From assembly GCF_005217525.1 (NCBI RefSeq), contig NZ_PNXQ01000012.1:582222-646221 (forward strand): a DNA stretch of 64,000 nucleotides, given 5' to 3'. Under the pieces are notes generated by a model. That model saw only the letters and a list, made by a program, of their open reading frames with translations, searched no databases and had not been told where the DNA came from. This document shows, piece by piece, positions 54,015-62,572 of this stretch; positions within the stretch are counted from its first letter, which is position 1, and each line of letters begins with the position of its first letter. Both the position numbers and the translations under genes were made by a program. Source of the DNA: Paenibacillus terrae. GTDB taxonomy: Bacteria > Bacillota > Bacilli > Paenibacillales > Paenibacillaceae.

Positions 54015-55631
54015 TTGTCAACTTTCGAACCGTCCCGCACGAATCCCGCAGCAGTGCTTATGCTTCAGGGCACAGCATCGGATGTGGGCAAAAGCGTGGT
54101 GACCACTGCACTGTGCCGTATATTCACGCAGGATGGCTATCATCCCGCACCGTTCAAGTCACAAAATATGGCGCTAAATTCTTATGTCACCGAGGACGGC
54201 AAAGAAATTGGACGCGCTCAGGGTGTGCAGGCAGAAGCCTGCGGTATTGAAGCGACGACCGACATGAATCCGATTCTGATCAAGCCGGTCAAGGATATGC
54301 ATTCACAAATTGTTGTTCACGGTGTGCCTTATGCATATATGAGTGCTTCCGATTATCGAAAGGAATTTTTGCCGCAAGCCAAACAGACGGTCATGGACGC
54401 GCTGAATCGGCTGCGTGATACCTATGATATTGTGCTTATGGAAGGGGCAGGCAGTCCGGCAGAAATTAATTTAAAGGACCGCGATATTGTAAATATGAAT
54501 CTTGCAGGTTGGGCGGACGCTCCAGTGCTGCTTATTTCGGATATCGACCGGGGTGGTGTTTTCGCTTCCCTAGTAGGAACGATTGAGCTGCTAGAGCCGC
54601 ATGAGGTGCAGCGTATCCGTGGATTTGTCATTAACAAGTTCAGAGGGGATCTGTCCCTGCTTCAGCCGGGATTGGACTGGCTGGAGGAACGAACCGGTAT
54701 TCCTGTACTCGGCGTGCTGCCCTATCTACCGGATATCCGCATTGAGGCAGAGGATTCTGTGGTGCTGGACAAGAAGCCCAAGCTGTCTGCAAAGGATAAA
54801 GCGCTGGACATCGCGGTCATTCGTTATCCGCGTATTTCCAATTTTACAGACACGGATGCTTTGGCCGCAGAGCCGGATGTGAGTGTACGTTATGTCACGG
54901 AGGCCGGAGAACTGGGGGTACCTGACGCTATTATTTTACCGGGGACGAAGGACACGATTGGCGATCTGCTTGAATTGCGGACAAGAGGTCTGGAGCAGGA
55001 CATTCGGGAGGCTATGAACGCGGGACGCACGCAGTTGGTTGGCATTTGTGGAGGCTATCAGATGCTCGGCACAGCCTTGTTTGATCCCGAAGCGGTCGAA
55101 TCTGGGTTGCCGCAGCAGGCAGAAGGGTTGGGCTGGCTGGCTCTATCCACGACCTTTTTAAAGGAAAAGCAAACGGTACGCGTACAGGGAACCTTGTCTG
55201 ATCACTGCCCATTGTTGCTAAATGCACCCGATTCGGATTCTGCTCCCACGACGATGATTGAAGGCTATGAAATACATATGGGCGTCACGGAGTGTGTTAC
55301 GGAACTACACGCGCCTTCAGATGGCACCGAGGGAATGAACCCAATGCACACCTTATTCCATATCCGTCGCGGCGAGGGAACAGCTTTTGAGGAGGGTTGG
55401 GGAACAGCGGATGGTAAAGTATGGGGTACCTATTTGCATGGTGTGTTTGATAATGATCGTTTTCGCCGTTCCTGGCTGGATGGATTGAGACAAGCCAAGG
55501 GCTTGGCAGGGCTGGATAGCACCTTTACCGTACGTGAAGCCAAGGAACGTGAGTTTGACCGTGTTGCAGAGGTGGTGCGGGCTCATTTGGACATGGACCG
55601 AATCTACCGCATTATGGGGATGGACTTTTAA
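54015..55631 (+). CDS. cbiP: Adenosylcobyric acid synthase
   Basis: The TTG start is 9 bases after AGGAG. The 538-residue protein has MLQGTASDVGKSVVTTALCR (ATP-binding dethiobiotin-synthetase-like domain), FKSQNMALNSYVT, LMEGAGSPAEINL, and a glutamine amidotransferase domain with nucleophile Cys in VGICGGYQMLG and His in GTYLHGVFDN. It amidates four corrin carboxylates. It ends the riboswitch-controlled unit, followed by a terminator. Confidence 0.96.
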   Translation: MSTFEPSRTNPAAVLMLQGTASDVGKSVVTTALCRIFTQDGYHPAPFKSQNMALNSYVTEDGKEIGRAQGVQAEACGIEATTDMNPILIKPVKDMHSQIVVHGVPYAYMSASDYRKEFLPQAKQTVMDALNRLRDTYDIVLMEGAGSPAEINLKDRDIVNMNLAGWADAPVLLISDIDRGGVFASLVGTIELLEPHEVQRIRGFVINKFRGDLSLLQPGLDWLEERTGIPVLGVLPYLPDIRIEAEDSVVLDKKPKLSAKDKALDIAVIRYPRISNFTDTDALAAEPDVSVRYVTEAGELGVPDAIILPGTKDTIGDLLELRTRGLEQDIREAMNAGRTQLVGICGGYQMLGTALFDPEAVESGLPQQAEGLGWLALSTTFLKEKQTVRVQGTLSDHCPLLLNAPDSDSAPTTMIEGYEIHMGVTECVTELHAPSDGTEGMNPMHTLFHIRRGEGTAFEEGWGTADGKVWGTYLHGVFDNDRFRRSWLDGLRQAKGLAGLDSTFTVREAKEREFDRVAEVVRAHLDMDRIYRIMGMDF

Positions 55632-55671
55632 CCTTTATAGATGATCGTATAACATCACGCTTTAAAAAAAT

Positions 55672-55718
55672 AAAGAGGTATCTCCACAGCCGTGTTCGTG
55701 GCCGCGAGATACCTCTTT
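55672..55718. terminator. Bidirectional terminator between cbiP and the chemoreceptor gene
   Basis: AAAGAGGTATCTC (55672-55684) pairs perfectly with GAGATACCTCTTT (55706-55718). It serves both convergent genes. Confidence 0.88.
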
Positions 55719-55732
55719 CATTGTAGTTCAGC

Positions 55733-57433
55733 TTACTTGATTTTGAATTTTTGTACGGCTGTTTGCAGTTCGGTCGCTTGTTTGCTTAATTGGCGTACGA
55801 CCTCGCTGTAGCCTTCCATTTCATTCAGTTGCTCATCGGAATTTAAACCGATTTCCTGAATCATAAGCTTGGCATTGGCAGCGATGAGAGCTGTCTCTTC
55901 CACGGAAGCCGATACTTCCTCCGAGCTGGCGGATACCTGCTCCGTTGCTGCGGATACCGTCTGAATCGTCGCGTTGATCGTCTGCATGAGCTGACTTAGC
56001 TGATTAAAGGCTGTACTCGCTTGCTGCACCATTTCCGTTCCCGAATGAATTTCACGGCTGACCCGGGTCACAGAGTCAACGGACTGTTGCGATACTTCCT
56101 GAATGGTTACCAGGTAATCGGAAATTTGCTGTGTCGCTTCTTTCGACTGCTCGGCGAGCTTCCGAACTTCTCCGGCTACAACGGCGAAGCCGCGTCCATG
56201 CTCACCCGCACGGGCAGCCTCAATGGAGGCATTCAGGGACAACATTTGGATCTGCTTCGTAATATCAAAAATAGCTGAAACAATGCTACCAATGGCTTCG
56301 GAGCGCTCATTCATACTATGGATGTATCGAAGCGACTCATCGGCAGCCAGTCCTACCTGCGACATTTGGGCAACAGCATTTTGAGCGAGCGTATTACCGT
56401 TCACTGTTTCTTCAGTCGCTTCACTGATCTGATCGGATACATCATTGGCAGAGGAGGCGATATGCTGAACACCTTGAGCGATTTCCTCCATAGCCTGTGC
56501 ATTTTCCGCAGAAGCGGAAGCTATGCTGGTACTGCCCTTTGCCACTTCCTCTGCAGCAACGGTGGAGTCCTGTACTTTTACACCCATGGCTTCAGTTCGG
56601 CGAAGCAGCTCGTCCGAGCCTTTTACAACTGCATTGGATGTGGAAAGCACATGACCGATCATTTCTTTCAGATTATGGGACATGGATTGGAAGCTACGGG
56701 CAAGCTGCGCAATTTCGTTGTTACCGATAACCTTCGGTTCCTGTGACAGGTCACCTTGAGCAATTTTTTCACTATGACGAACCAGTTCAGCAATAGGCTC
56801 TACAACCTTGCGTATGATAAGCGTAGAAATAATTCCTCCCAGCAGGAGTGTTGCAATTGTAATACCTATGCAAATCCATAAAATTTGTTGGGATTTATCC
56901 TGCACAAACCCCACATCCTCGTTCACACCCAAGACCAGATTACTACCCGCTATGGCAAAGAAGGCGGTTTTGTGTATTCCGTATGAATCGCTGTAAATAT
57001 CGCTAACATTCATCTCGCCTTGTTTTGCTTTTTTGATATCCTCCACAGGAACAAGTACATCCTTAACCTTATATACCGATTTTTCATTTCGTGCGACAAC
57101 TTCGGCCTTATCGTCTTTCACCACTGCGATATATGCCGATTCAAGCTTAAGTGTGTTGACCTTATCCTGAAGATAAGATTCCATCTGCATACCAGACCCG
57201 GAATCCGAACCATTTCCTTGCTGTGCCTGAACTGCCAAAGAAATATTAAGATCCTGATACACACTCTTGGCCCCGGTTTCCAGCATTTGATCCACCTGAG
57301 GCATGACACTGTTATTAATGATACTCATGGAAACTGCATAAAAACTGACACTGAACAGAAGGGACGCAAAGAGCAGAATCAATAAAATCATAATCCGTAA
57401 TTTTGCGCCAATGGAACGATTTAAACGCTGCAT
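55733..57433 (-). CDS. Methyl-accepting chemotaxis protein
   Basis: The ATG at 57433, after AGAGGAG, is chosen. The 566-residue protein has a first membrane segment at about 12-37 and an extracellular sensor of about 145 residues (single-Cache-like, with AYIAVVKDDKAEVVARNEKSV). It continues with a second membrane segment at about 185-210, a HAMP domain, and a signalling coiled coil whose tip reads EAARAGEHGRGFAVVAGEVRKLAEQS. The ligand is unknown. It is a single-gene unit. Confidence 0.93.
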   Translation of the reverse strand: MQRLNRSIGAKLRIMILLILLFASLLFSVSFYAVSMSIINNSVMPQVDQMLETGAKSVYQDLNISLAVQAQQGNGSDSGSGMQMESYLQDKVNTLKLESAYIAVVKDDKAEVVARNEKSVYKVKDVLVPVEDIKKAKQGEMNVSDIYSDSYGIHKTAFFAIAGSNLVLGVNEDVGFVQDKSQQILWICIGITIATLLLGGIISTLIIRKVVEPIAELVRHSEKIAQGDLSQEPKVIGNNEIAQLARSFQSMSHNLKEMIGHVLSTSNAVVKGSDELLRRTEAMGVKVQDSTVAAEEVAKGSTSIASASAENAQAMEEIAQGVQHIASSANDVSDQISEATEETVNGNTLAQNAVAQMSQVGLAADESLRYIHSMNERSEAIGSIVSAIFDITKQIQMLSLNASIEAARAGEHGRGFAVVAGEVRKLAEQSKEATQQISDYLVTIQEVSQQSVDSVTRVSREIHSGTEMVQQASTAFNQLSQLMQTINATIQTVSAATEQVSASSEEVSASVEETALIAANAKLMIQEIGLNSDEQLNEMEGYSEVVRQLSKQATELQTAVQKFKIK

Positions 57434-57872
57434 GAAAAATCTCCTCTCACATGATAACACGTTATGATCTACTTATTTTCCTTTTCTGCTTGAAGAAAAA
57501 ACTGAAAACGTTCGGATTCTATGTATATTTCAGTTGTATTCAAGGGGCAAGAACAAGAAAGGGAAGCAATTCATGAATTACTAAAAAGTAGGTTAGACCT
57601 ATTTTACATAATTAACAGGCGGTTGAATAGTCATATTTGCCCAAAAACAAACAAAAAAATGTAACTATGGTCGTAGGCTATTAGATGTAAGCTTGATGTA
57701 AAATCATCAGAGCATGAAAATGAATATCTCATTCCTTCTTTTAAGACTATTGTAAAAAAGAAGGAATGAAAGTAGTATAAGGAATGTCGCTTTCCATGTA
57801 CTTCCTAATAAGTTGTTTATATTAAGTACAAATGTGGCCTTCAATATACATAAAAAAGGGGAAAAGGCTTTT
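57434..57872 (+). promoter_or_regulatory. Intergenic region with a perfect 14-base hairpin
   Basis: TCATTCCTTCTTTT (57729-57742) and its exact complement (57756-57769) flank a 13-base loop. There is no T run. The position about 105 bases before the EIIC gene start suggests a leader or operator. No consensus promoter or RAT/antiterminator site is evident here. Confidence 0.5.
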
Positions 57873-59108
57873 ATGAATCAGGATTTACTTTCCAAAGAAA
57901 TGAGTTCGCAGGCAGGAGGAGAAAACAAACAGGAGCTTGCTTCCGGCAATGGGAAAGCTGGCACAGCAAGGAATCCGATAAGTCGACTATTTGATTTTAT
58001 TTCGGGCGTATTTACTTCAATCCTGCCCGCACTGATCGGGGCGGGAATCATTCAGGTGATTGCTTCTGTCTTGTTGTATCTGGATCTTCATTCTAATTTT
58101 AAAATTTTTACAATTGTAATGTACATTGGCGGATTAGTATTTTATCTTTTACCCATTTTGGTAGCTGTAAGTGCAGCCAAAAAGCTTGGCAGCAATATAT
58201 TCATTGCAGCGGTCATCGGGGGCTGCTCATTTTTTCCCGGCCTTACAGAAATGCTGAAGTCCGCTAAAGAGATCAGCTCGACCAGTTTACCAGTGGCGGA
58301 GCCGAGGTATATTTCTTCCTTTATACTAATCCTGATTGCTGTTTGGCTTGCAGCGAAGATTGAGCAAGGGTTGGGCAAATTTAATCGCTATGCCATAAAG
58401 CTGATTATTGTCCCCACGTTGACGCTCATGATTATCATGCCGTTATTGCTGTTTGTTTTCGGTCCTCTATGGACTAAACTTGCTCATACGTTGTCGGAAG
58501 AGTTTTCTTCAATGTTTTTTTTCAATGGGGAAGTTGTTGCAGGTTTGCTGTTTGGAGGCACGTTACCTCTGCTTCAATTTACGGGCATGCAATATATGAT
58601 GATAAACGATATGTTGGAATCCATTGCTGCGATGGGATATGATTATATTGCTCCTGTCATAGTGGCGGCGGTTATGGCTCAAGCGGGGGCGGCGTTCGGC
58701 GTATGTATTAAATCCAAAAATGCCAAAGTCAAGGTGCTGGCCGCCTCTACAGGCCTTCTGGCTTTGCTGGGAATCCTTGAACCGGCCATGTATGGTGTGA
58801 ATGTACGTTTCAAAAAGCCGTTTTTTGCCGCATTGATCGGCGGGGCTATTGGTGGTGCGTTTATGTGTTTTTTTGAAACAGCGCTCACAGCTTTGTCAGG
58901 CTTATTCGGACTAATGACTTTACCGTTGTATACTGATTCCACCCTTGTGTACGCCGTTTTGGGAATAGTAATTTCGTTTGTGACGGCTGGTGTAATTACG
59001 TATTTTATGGGCTTTGCGGATGAACAAGAGGAACACTCCAAAGGAGCAACTGCATCTGGCATTAGCACAGCTTCGGACTTGGTTGTGGAAAAGAGTGCAA
59101 ACAGTTAG
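57873..59108 (+). CDS. PTS EIIC-only beta-glucoside-type permease with vestigial EIIB start
   Basis: The ATG at 57873 follows AAAAGGGG. The 411-residue protein holds a complete EIIC membrane domain (NPISRLFDFISGVFTSILPAL, GIQ- and ILEPAMYGVNVRFKKPFFAAL motifs). The first 20 residues (MNQDLLSKEMSSQAGGENK) mirror the EIIB start of BglP at 60432, but the next 75 or so residues, including the phospho-Cys, are absent and there is no EIIA. It cannot phosphorylate alone and would need EIIB/EIIA from another PTS, or act as a facilitator or sensor. Confidence 0.85.
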   Translation: MNQDLLSKEMSSQAGGENKQELASGNGKAGTARNPISRLFDFISGVFTSILPALIGAGIIQVIASVLLYLDLHSNFKIFTIVMYIGGLVFYLLPILVAVSAAKKLGSNIFIAAVIGGCSFFPGLTEMLKSAKEISSTSLPVAEPRYISSFILILIAVWLAAKIEQGLGKFNRYAIKLIIVPTLTLMIIMPLLLFVFGPLWTKLAHTLSEEFSSMFFFNGEVVAGLLFGGTLPLLQFTGMQYMMINDMLESIAAMGYDYIAPVIVAAVMAQAGAAFGVCIKSKNAKVKVLAASTGLLALLGILEPAMYGVNVRFKKPFFAALIGGAIGGAFMCFFETALTALSGLFGLMTLPLYTDSTLVYAVLGIVISFVTAGVITYFMGFADEQEEHSKGATASGISTASDLVVEKSANS

Positions 59109-59250
59109 GAGACTTCAATTAAACCGTCGCAGGATGTGTCATTCCACACATTGGGCAAACATGTTTTCTAACTTCAAAAGCGGATACGCGGCAGCACCAT
59201 CATGCTGATTAACGTAAGTGATTTGGTGTTGTAGCTCGCCTAGGTACCTT
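59109..59250 (+). other. Short non-coding stretch after the EIIC gene
   Basis: No gene, hairpin or motif is recognised. A brief frame near 59110-59165 has no start or ribosome site. Confidence 0.4.
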
Positions 59251-59266
59251 ATGAAAGTGTTTACAA
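59251..59266 (+). promoter_or_regulatory. cre-like catabolite repression site
   Basis: ATGAAAGTGTTTACAA matches the CcpA-binding consensus WTGNAARCGNWWWCAW except for T at the central C. It lies 7 bases before the -35 box of the licT promoter, a good place for glucose repression. Confidence 0.6.
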
Positions 59267-59273
59267 AAAAAAC

Positions 59274-59302
59274 TTGTCAGCTCAATTCTTATATGATATT
59301 AT
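59274..59302 (+). promoter_or_regulatory. licT promoter
   Basis: TTGTCA (59274-59279), 17 bases and TATTAT (59297-59302) form a near-consensus vegetative promoter upstream of the RAT/terminator switch. Confidence 0.68.
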
Positions 59303-59332
59303 GATGGCAGTTATTCAAAACTGCACATTCGT

Positions 59333-59407
59333 GGGTTGTTACTGAACATATCAGGCAAAACCATAAGCAGGCACTAAGTGTCAGTTTTGGTATTGCCTTT
59401 TTTTACT
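59333..59407 (+). promoter_or_regulatory. RAT antiterminator and overlapping terminator before licT
   Basis: GGGTTGTTACTG (59333-59344) and CAGGCAAAACC (59352-59362) are the two sides of a LicT/SacY-type ribonucleic antiterminator. GGCAAAACC also pairs with GGTATTGCC followed by a T run to form the competing terminator. Binding of active LicT would allow read-through into its own gene. Confidence 0.88.
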
Positions 59408-59432
59408 ACTCCAAGCGGCCTAAGGTGATGGA

Positions 59433-60266
59433 ATGAAGATAGCAAAGGTGCTGAATAACAATGTCGTAACGGTCATTGATGAGCAGCAGAAAGAATTAGT
59501 CATTATGGGAAGAGGCATTGCTTTTAAAAAAAGTGCAGGCGATGAGATTGATGAAGGGCATATCGAGAAAATCTTTAAGCTTGAAAGCACCGAGGTTTCC
59601 CGCAAACTGATGACCCTGATGTCTGATATCCCTATTGAATATGTTGAAATTTCTGATGAGATTATTCAATATGCCAAAACGATACTCGGTGTGGAATTGC
59701 ATGACAGCATCTATATTTCGCTGACGGATCATATCCATTTTGCCATAGAGCGTTATCGTTTGGGGATGGATATAAAAAACGCCCTTTTCTGGGAAATCAA
59801 ACGAATGTACCGCAAGGAGTTTTCGATTGGGACCAAGGCACTGCACATGATTCAGGACAAGCTGGGAGTTACGCTTCCGGATGATGAAGGAGCCTTCATT
59901 GCTCTGCATCTGGTGAATGCTCAGCTCAACAGCGAAATGCGCGAAACGATAGCCCTGACTAATATCGTCAAGGATATCATGAACATTGTAAGCCGCTTTT
60001 TTGTAATGGAGCTGGATGAAGAGTCGTTAAGCTACTACCGCTTTATTACACATCTCAAATTTTTTGCTCAACGGGTAATGAATGGGACCCCTGTACAAAA
60101 TGCAGATAATTCCCTTCATGATATGGTTAAGGTGCAGTACAAGAATGCCTATGCCTGTGCTGAAAAAATAAGAGATTATACGACTAAAATCTATGGTCGG
60201 AGCTTGTCCCAGGATGAGATGCTATATCTCACCATTCATATCGAGCGTATCATTAAAAATCAATGA
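59433..60266 (+). CDS. licT: BglG/LicT-family transcriptional antiterminator
   Basis: The 277-residue protein has the RNA-binding CAT domain at residues 1-55 (MKIAKVLNNNVVTVIDEQQKE, MGRGIAFKK), PRD1 at about 65-170 with conserved His residues (SLTDHIHFAIERY) and PRD2 at about 175-277, ending LYLTIHIERI. PTS phosphorylation of PRD histidines controls dimerisation. Two matching RAT sites flank the gene, so it controls itself and bglP. Confidence 0.95.
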   Translation: MKIAKVLNNNVVTVIDEQQKELVIMGRGIAFKKSAGDEIDEGHIEKIFKLESTEVSRKLMTLMSDIPIEYVEISDEIIQYAKTILGVELHDSIYISLTDHIHFAIERYRLGMDIKNALFWEIKRMYRKEFSIGTKALHMIQDKLGVTLPDDEGAFIALHLVNAQLNSEMRETIALTNIVKDIMNIVSRFFVMELDEESLSYYRFITHLKFFAQRVMNGTPVQNADNSLHDMVKVQYKNAYACAEKIRDYTTKIYGRSLSQDEMLYLTIHIERIIKNQ

Positions 60267-60289
60267 TTTCATGGATGATCAGGGATTTA

Positions 60290-60384
60290 GGATTGCTACT
60301 TCCAAACCAGAAGGCAAAACCTGAATGCTGAAAGAAGATTGGCTTTTTATAAAGCTGTCTGCTTTCTGTATTCAGGTTTTTTTA
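60290..60384 (+). promoter_or_regulatory. RAT antiterminator and terminator before bglP
   Basis: GGATTGCTACTTCC and AAGGCAAAACC (60290-60321) form a second RAT. AAACCTGAAT (60317-60326) also pairs with ATTCAGGTTT (60370-60379) followed by a T run as the terminator. The two structures share the AAACC bases and exclude each other. Confidence 0.88.
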
Positions 60385-60431
60385 TTGCCAATTTACGCAT
60401 TTTATACCTTAAAAGAAAAGAGGAAACCCTC

Positions 60432-62336
60432 ATGGATCGAAATCAATTATCCAAAGAGATACTTACACTGGTCGGTGGTGAAGAGAATGTTGAGCAGGTA
60501 GTTCACTGCATGACTCGTCTGCGCTTCAATCTTCATGATGATAAGAAAGCTCAGAAGGAGCAGCTGCAAAAAACGGATGGCGTTATGGGAGTGATGGAGA
60601 GTGGTGGTCAGTTTCAGGTTATTATCGGTAATGATGTAGCTAACGTGTACAAATCGTTGGTGAGCAACATGTCCAAGGTACCACAAAGTGAAACAGGCGT
60701 AAGCAATGCATCCAAGAAAAAACAAAACCCGATCAGCAGTCTGTTTGACTTTATAGCGGGTATGTTTACACCTATTTTGCCGGCGATCACCGGTGCAGGT
60801 ATGATCAAAGGGATCATTGCTCTATTAGTGGCAATGAACTGGATGTCCGATAAGAGCCAAACCTATACGATTTTAGCGGCCATAGGTGACGGAGCATTCT
60901 ACTTCCTGCCGATTATTCTGGCTGTGAGTGCTGCTAGAAAACTGGGAAGTAACATGTTTATCGCGGCTGCGATAGGTGCCTCTATTTTGCATCCGACGAT
61001 TACGGCATTGCTGGCATCCAATGTGAAGGTCAGCTTTATCGGTCTTCCGGTGACGGCGGCCACTTATTCTTCGACCGTTATTCCAATCGTTATTGCGATC
61101 TGGGTGGCGTCCTATGTTGAAAAATTTATTGATAAGTATACGCATGCATCACTGAAGCTGCTTGTTGTTCCGACACTGACTCTGTTGATTATTGTACCTT
61201 TGACGTTGATTGCTGTAGGGCCGTTGGGCTCGATTATTGGTAATGGCTTGTCTGGCGGTATCTCTTGGTTGTTTGAAAATACAGGTGCCCTTGCAGGCTT
61301 GCTGCTTGGCGGTACTTTCTCCCTGATCATCATGACAGGTATGCACTACGCGTTGGTTCCGATCATGATCGGTTCTATTGCAACGTTGGGCTTTGACTAT
61401 ATGATTCCGATTATGGGAGCAGCCAACCTGGCTCAGGCTGGTGCTGCACTGGGGGTATTCTTAAAATCCAAAAATGACAAAGTCAAGACAGTGGCTTTCT
61501 CCACGAGCTTGACAGCTATTATGGGTGTAACCGAGCCTGCAATGTATGGTGTAAACATGCGTTTTAAAAAACCATTTACGGCAGCGCTGATCGGGGGAGC
61601 CATCGGCGGGGGCTTCATGAGCTTGTTTGGCACAAAAGCGTATGTCATAGGTGGATTGGTTGGTTTGCCTGGTCTGGCGATGTTTATTGGACCGACTTTC
61701 TTGTACGCAATCCTTGGTCTCGTGATTGCTTTTGTGGCTGCTACAGTGATTACCTATTTCATGGGCTTTGAAGATGTGAAGGAAGAAGAAGTACCACAAG
61801 CATCTGCAGTAGCTGGCGGAGATACCTCTTCTGGGGAAGTAGGTCAATCTGCTGTGACCTCACTGCCAAAAGGTGAGAAAATCCCGGTATACAGCCCGAT
61901 TATGGGTGAGGTTAAGCCGCTTAGTGAAGTCAATGACCCTGCTTTTTCTCAGGAAATCATGGGTAGAGGATGGGCTATTGAGCCATCTGAAGGTCGAGTT
62001 GTTTCTCCAGTTGTAGGTACCGTATTCTCCATTTCCAAAAGTGGACATGCCGTAGGTTTGGTGAGTGATGCCGGGCTTGAAATGCTCATACACGTTGGGA
62101 TGGATACGGTTAAGCTGAAAGGCCTCTATTTTACCCCTCATGTGAAAGCAGGGGATCGAGTAAAGGTAGGCGATCTCTTGCTGGAGTTTGATCTGGCGGA
62201 AATTCGCAAGGCTGGTTACGAAACGATTACACCTGTTATTGTTACAAACGTAGCTCAGTTTAGTGAGCTGGAGCCTGCTGGAAATGAGCATAAAGTGGTT
62301 AAGGAACAGGAGCTTTTTTATACAGTAATCGTCTAA
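60432..62336 (+). CDS. bglP: PTS beta-glucoside EIIBCA
   Basis: The ATG at 60432 after AGAGGAAA begins the EIIB domain. The 634-residue protein has EIIB (1-85, phospho-Cys26 in VVHCMTRLRF) and EIIC (about 100-465, with NPISSLFDFIAGMFTPILPA and EPAMYGVNMRFKKPF). Its EIIA domain (about 480-634) has the phospho-His near residue 554 in LIHVGMDTVKLKG. It imports and phosphorylates beta-glucosides and also phosphorylates LicT when substrate is absent. No 6-phospho-beta-glucosidase gene follows in this window. Confidence 0.95.
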   Translation: MDRNQLSKEILTLVGGEENVEQVVHCMTRLRFNLHDDKKAQKEQLQKTDGVMGVMESGGQFQVIIGNDVANVYKSLVSNMSKVPQSETGVSNASKKKQNPISSLFDFIAGMFTPILPAITGAGMIKGIIALLVAMNWMSDKSQTYTILAAIGDGAFYFLPIILAVSAARKLGSNMFIAAAIGASILHPTITALLASNVKVSFIGLPVTAATYSSTVIPIVIAIWVASYVEKFIDKYTHASLKLLVVPTLTLLIIVPLTLIAVGPLGSIIGNGLSGGISWLFENTGALAGLLLGGTFSLIIMTGMHYALVPIMIGSIATLGFDYMIPIMGAANLAQAGAALGVFLKSKNDKVKTVAFSTSLTAIMGVTEPAMYGVNMRFKKPFTAALIGGAIGGGFMSLFGTKAYVIGGLVGLPGLAMFIGPTFLYAILGLVIAFVAATVITYFMGFEDVKEEEVPQASAVAGGDTSSGEVGQSAVTSLPKGEKIPVYSPIMGEVKPLSEVNDPAFSQEIMGRGWAIEPSEGRVVSPVVGTVFSISKSGHAVGLVSDAGLEMLIHVGMDTVKLKGLYFTPHVKAGDRVKVGDLLLEFDLAEIRKAGYETITPVIVTNVAQFSELEPAGNEHKVVKEQELFYTVIV

Positions 62337-62390
62337 CGACAATAAAAGATTTTACGTATAATCTAACATCAATCGTTGGATTCTAACCAA

Positions 62391-62426
62391 AGGCAAGTCT
62401 TCGAAACAGGAAGACTTGCCTTTTTG
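62391..62426 (+). terminator. Terminator after bglP
   Basis: GGCAAGTCTTC and GAAGACTTGCC form an 11-base perfect stem with a 7-base loop, followed by TTTTT. Confidence 0.92.
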
Positions 62427-62572
62427 CGTTTTCAATGTAATCCCCCAAAGCTAAGCGGGCTTCAACCCATTTATTAAAACAAAACCTACAAAAATAGTTG
62501 GTATTGTGATATAGTAATTAACGGATTAAAGGGTCATTTTATAAAATATCATCTATCTGGAGGAGATAACAT

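Noticed and set aside
62490-62572. Sulfur-responsive regulatory site for tcyP
   Set aside because: Relatives are controlled by CymR, but no convincing match to a known operator or S-box could be made by eye.
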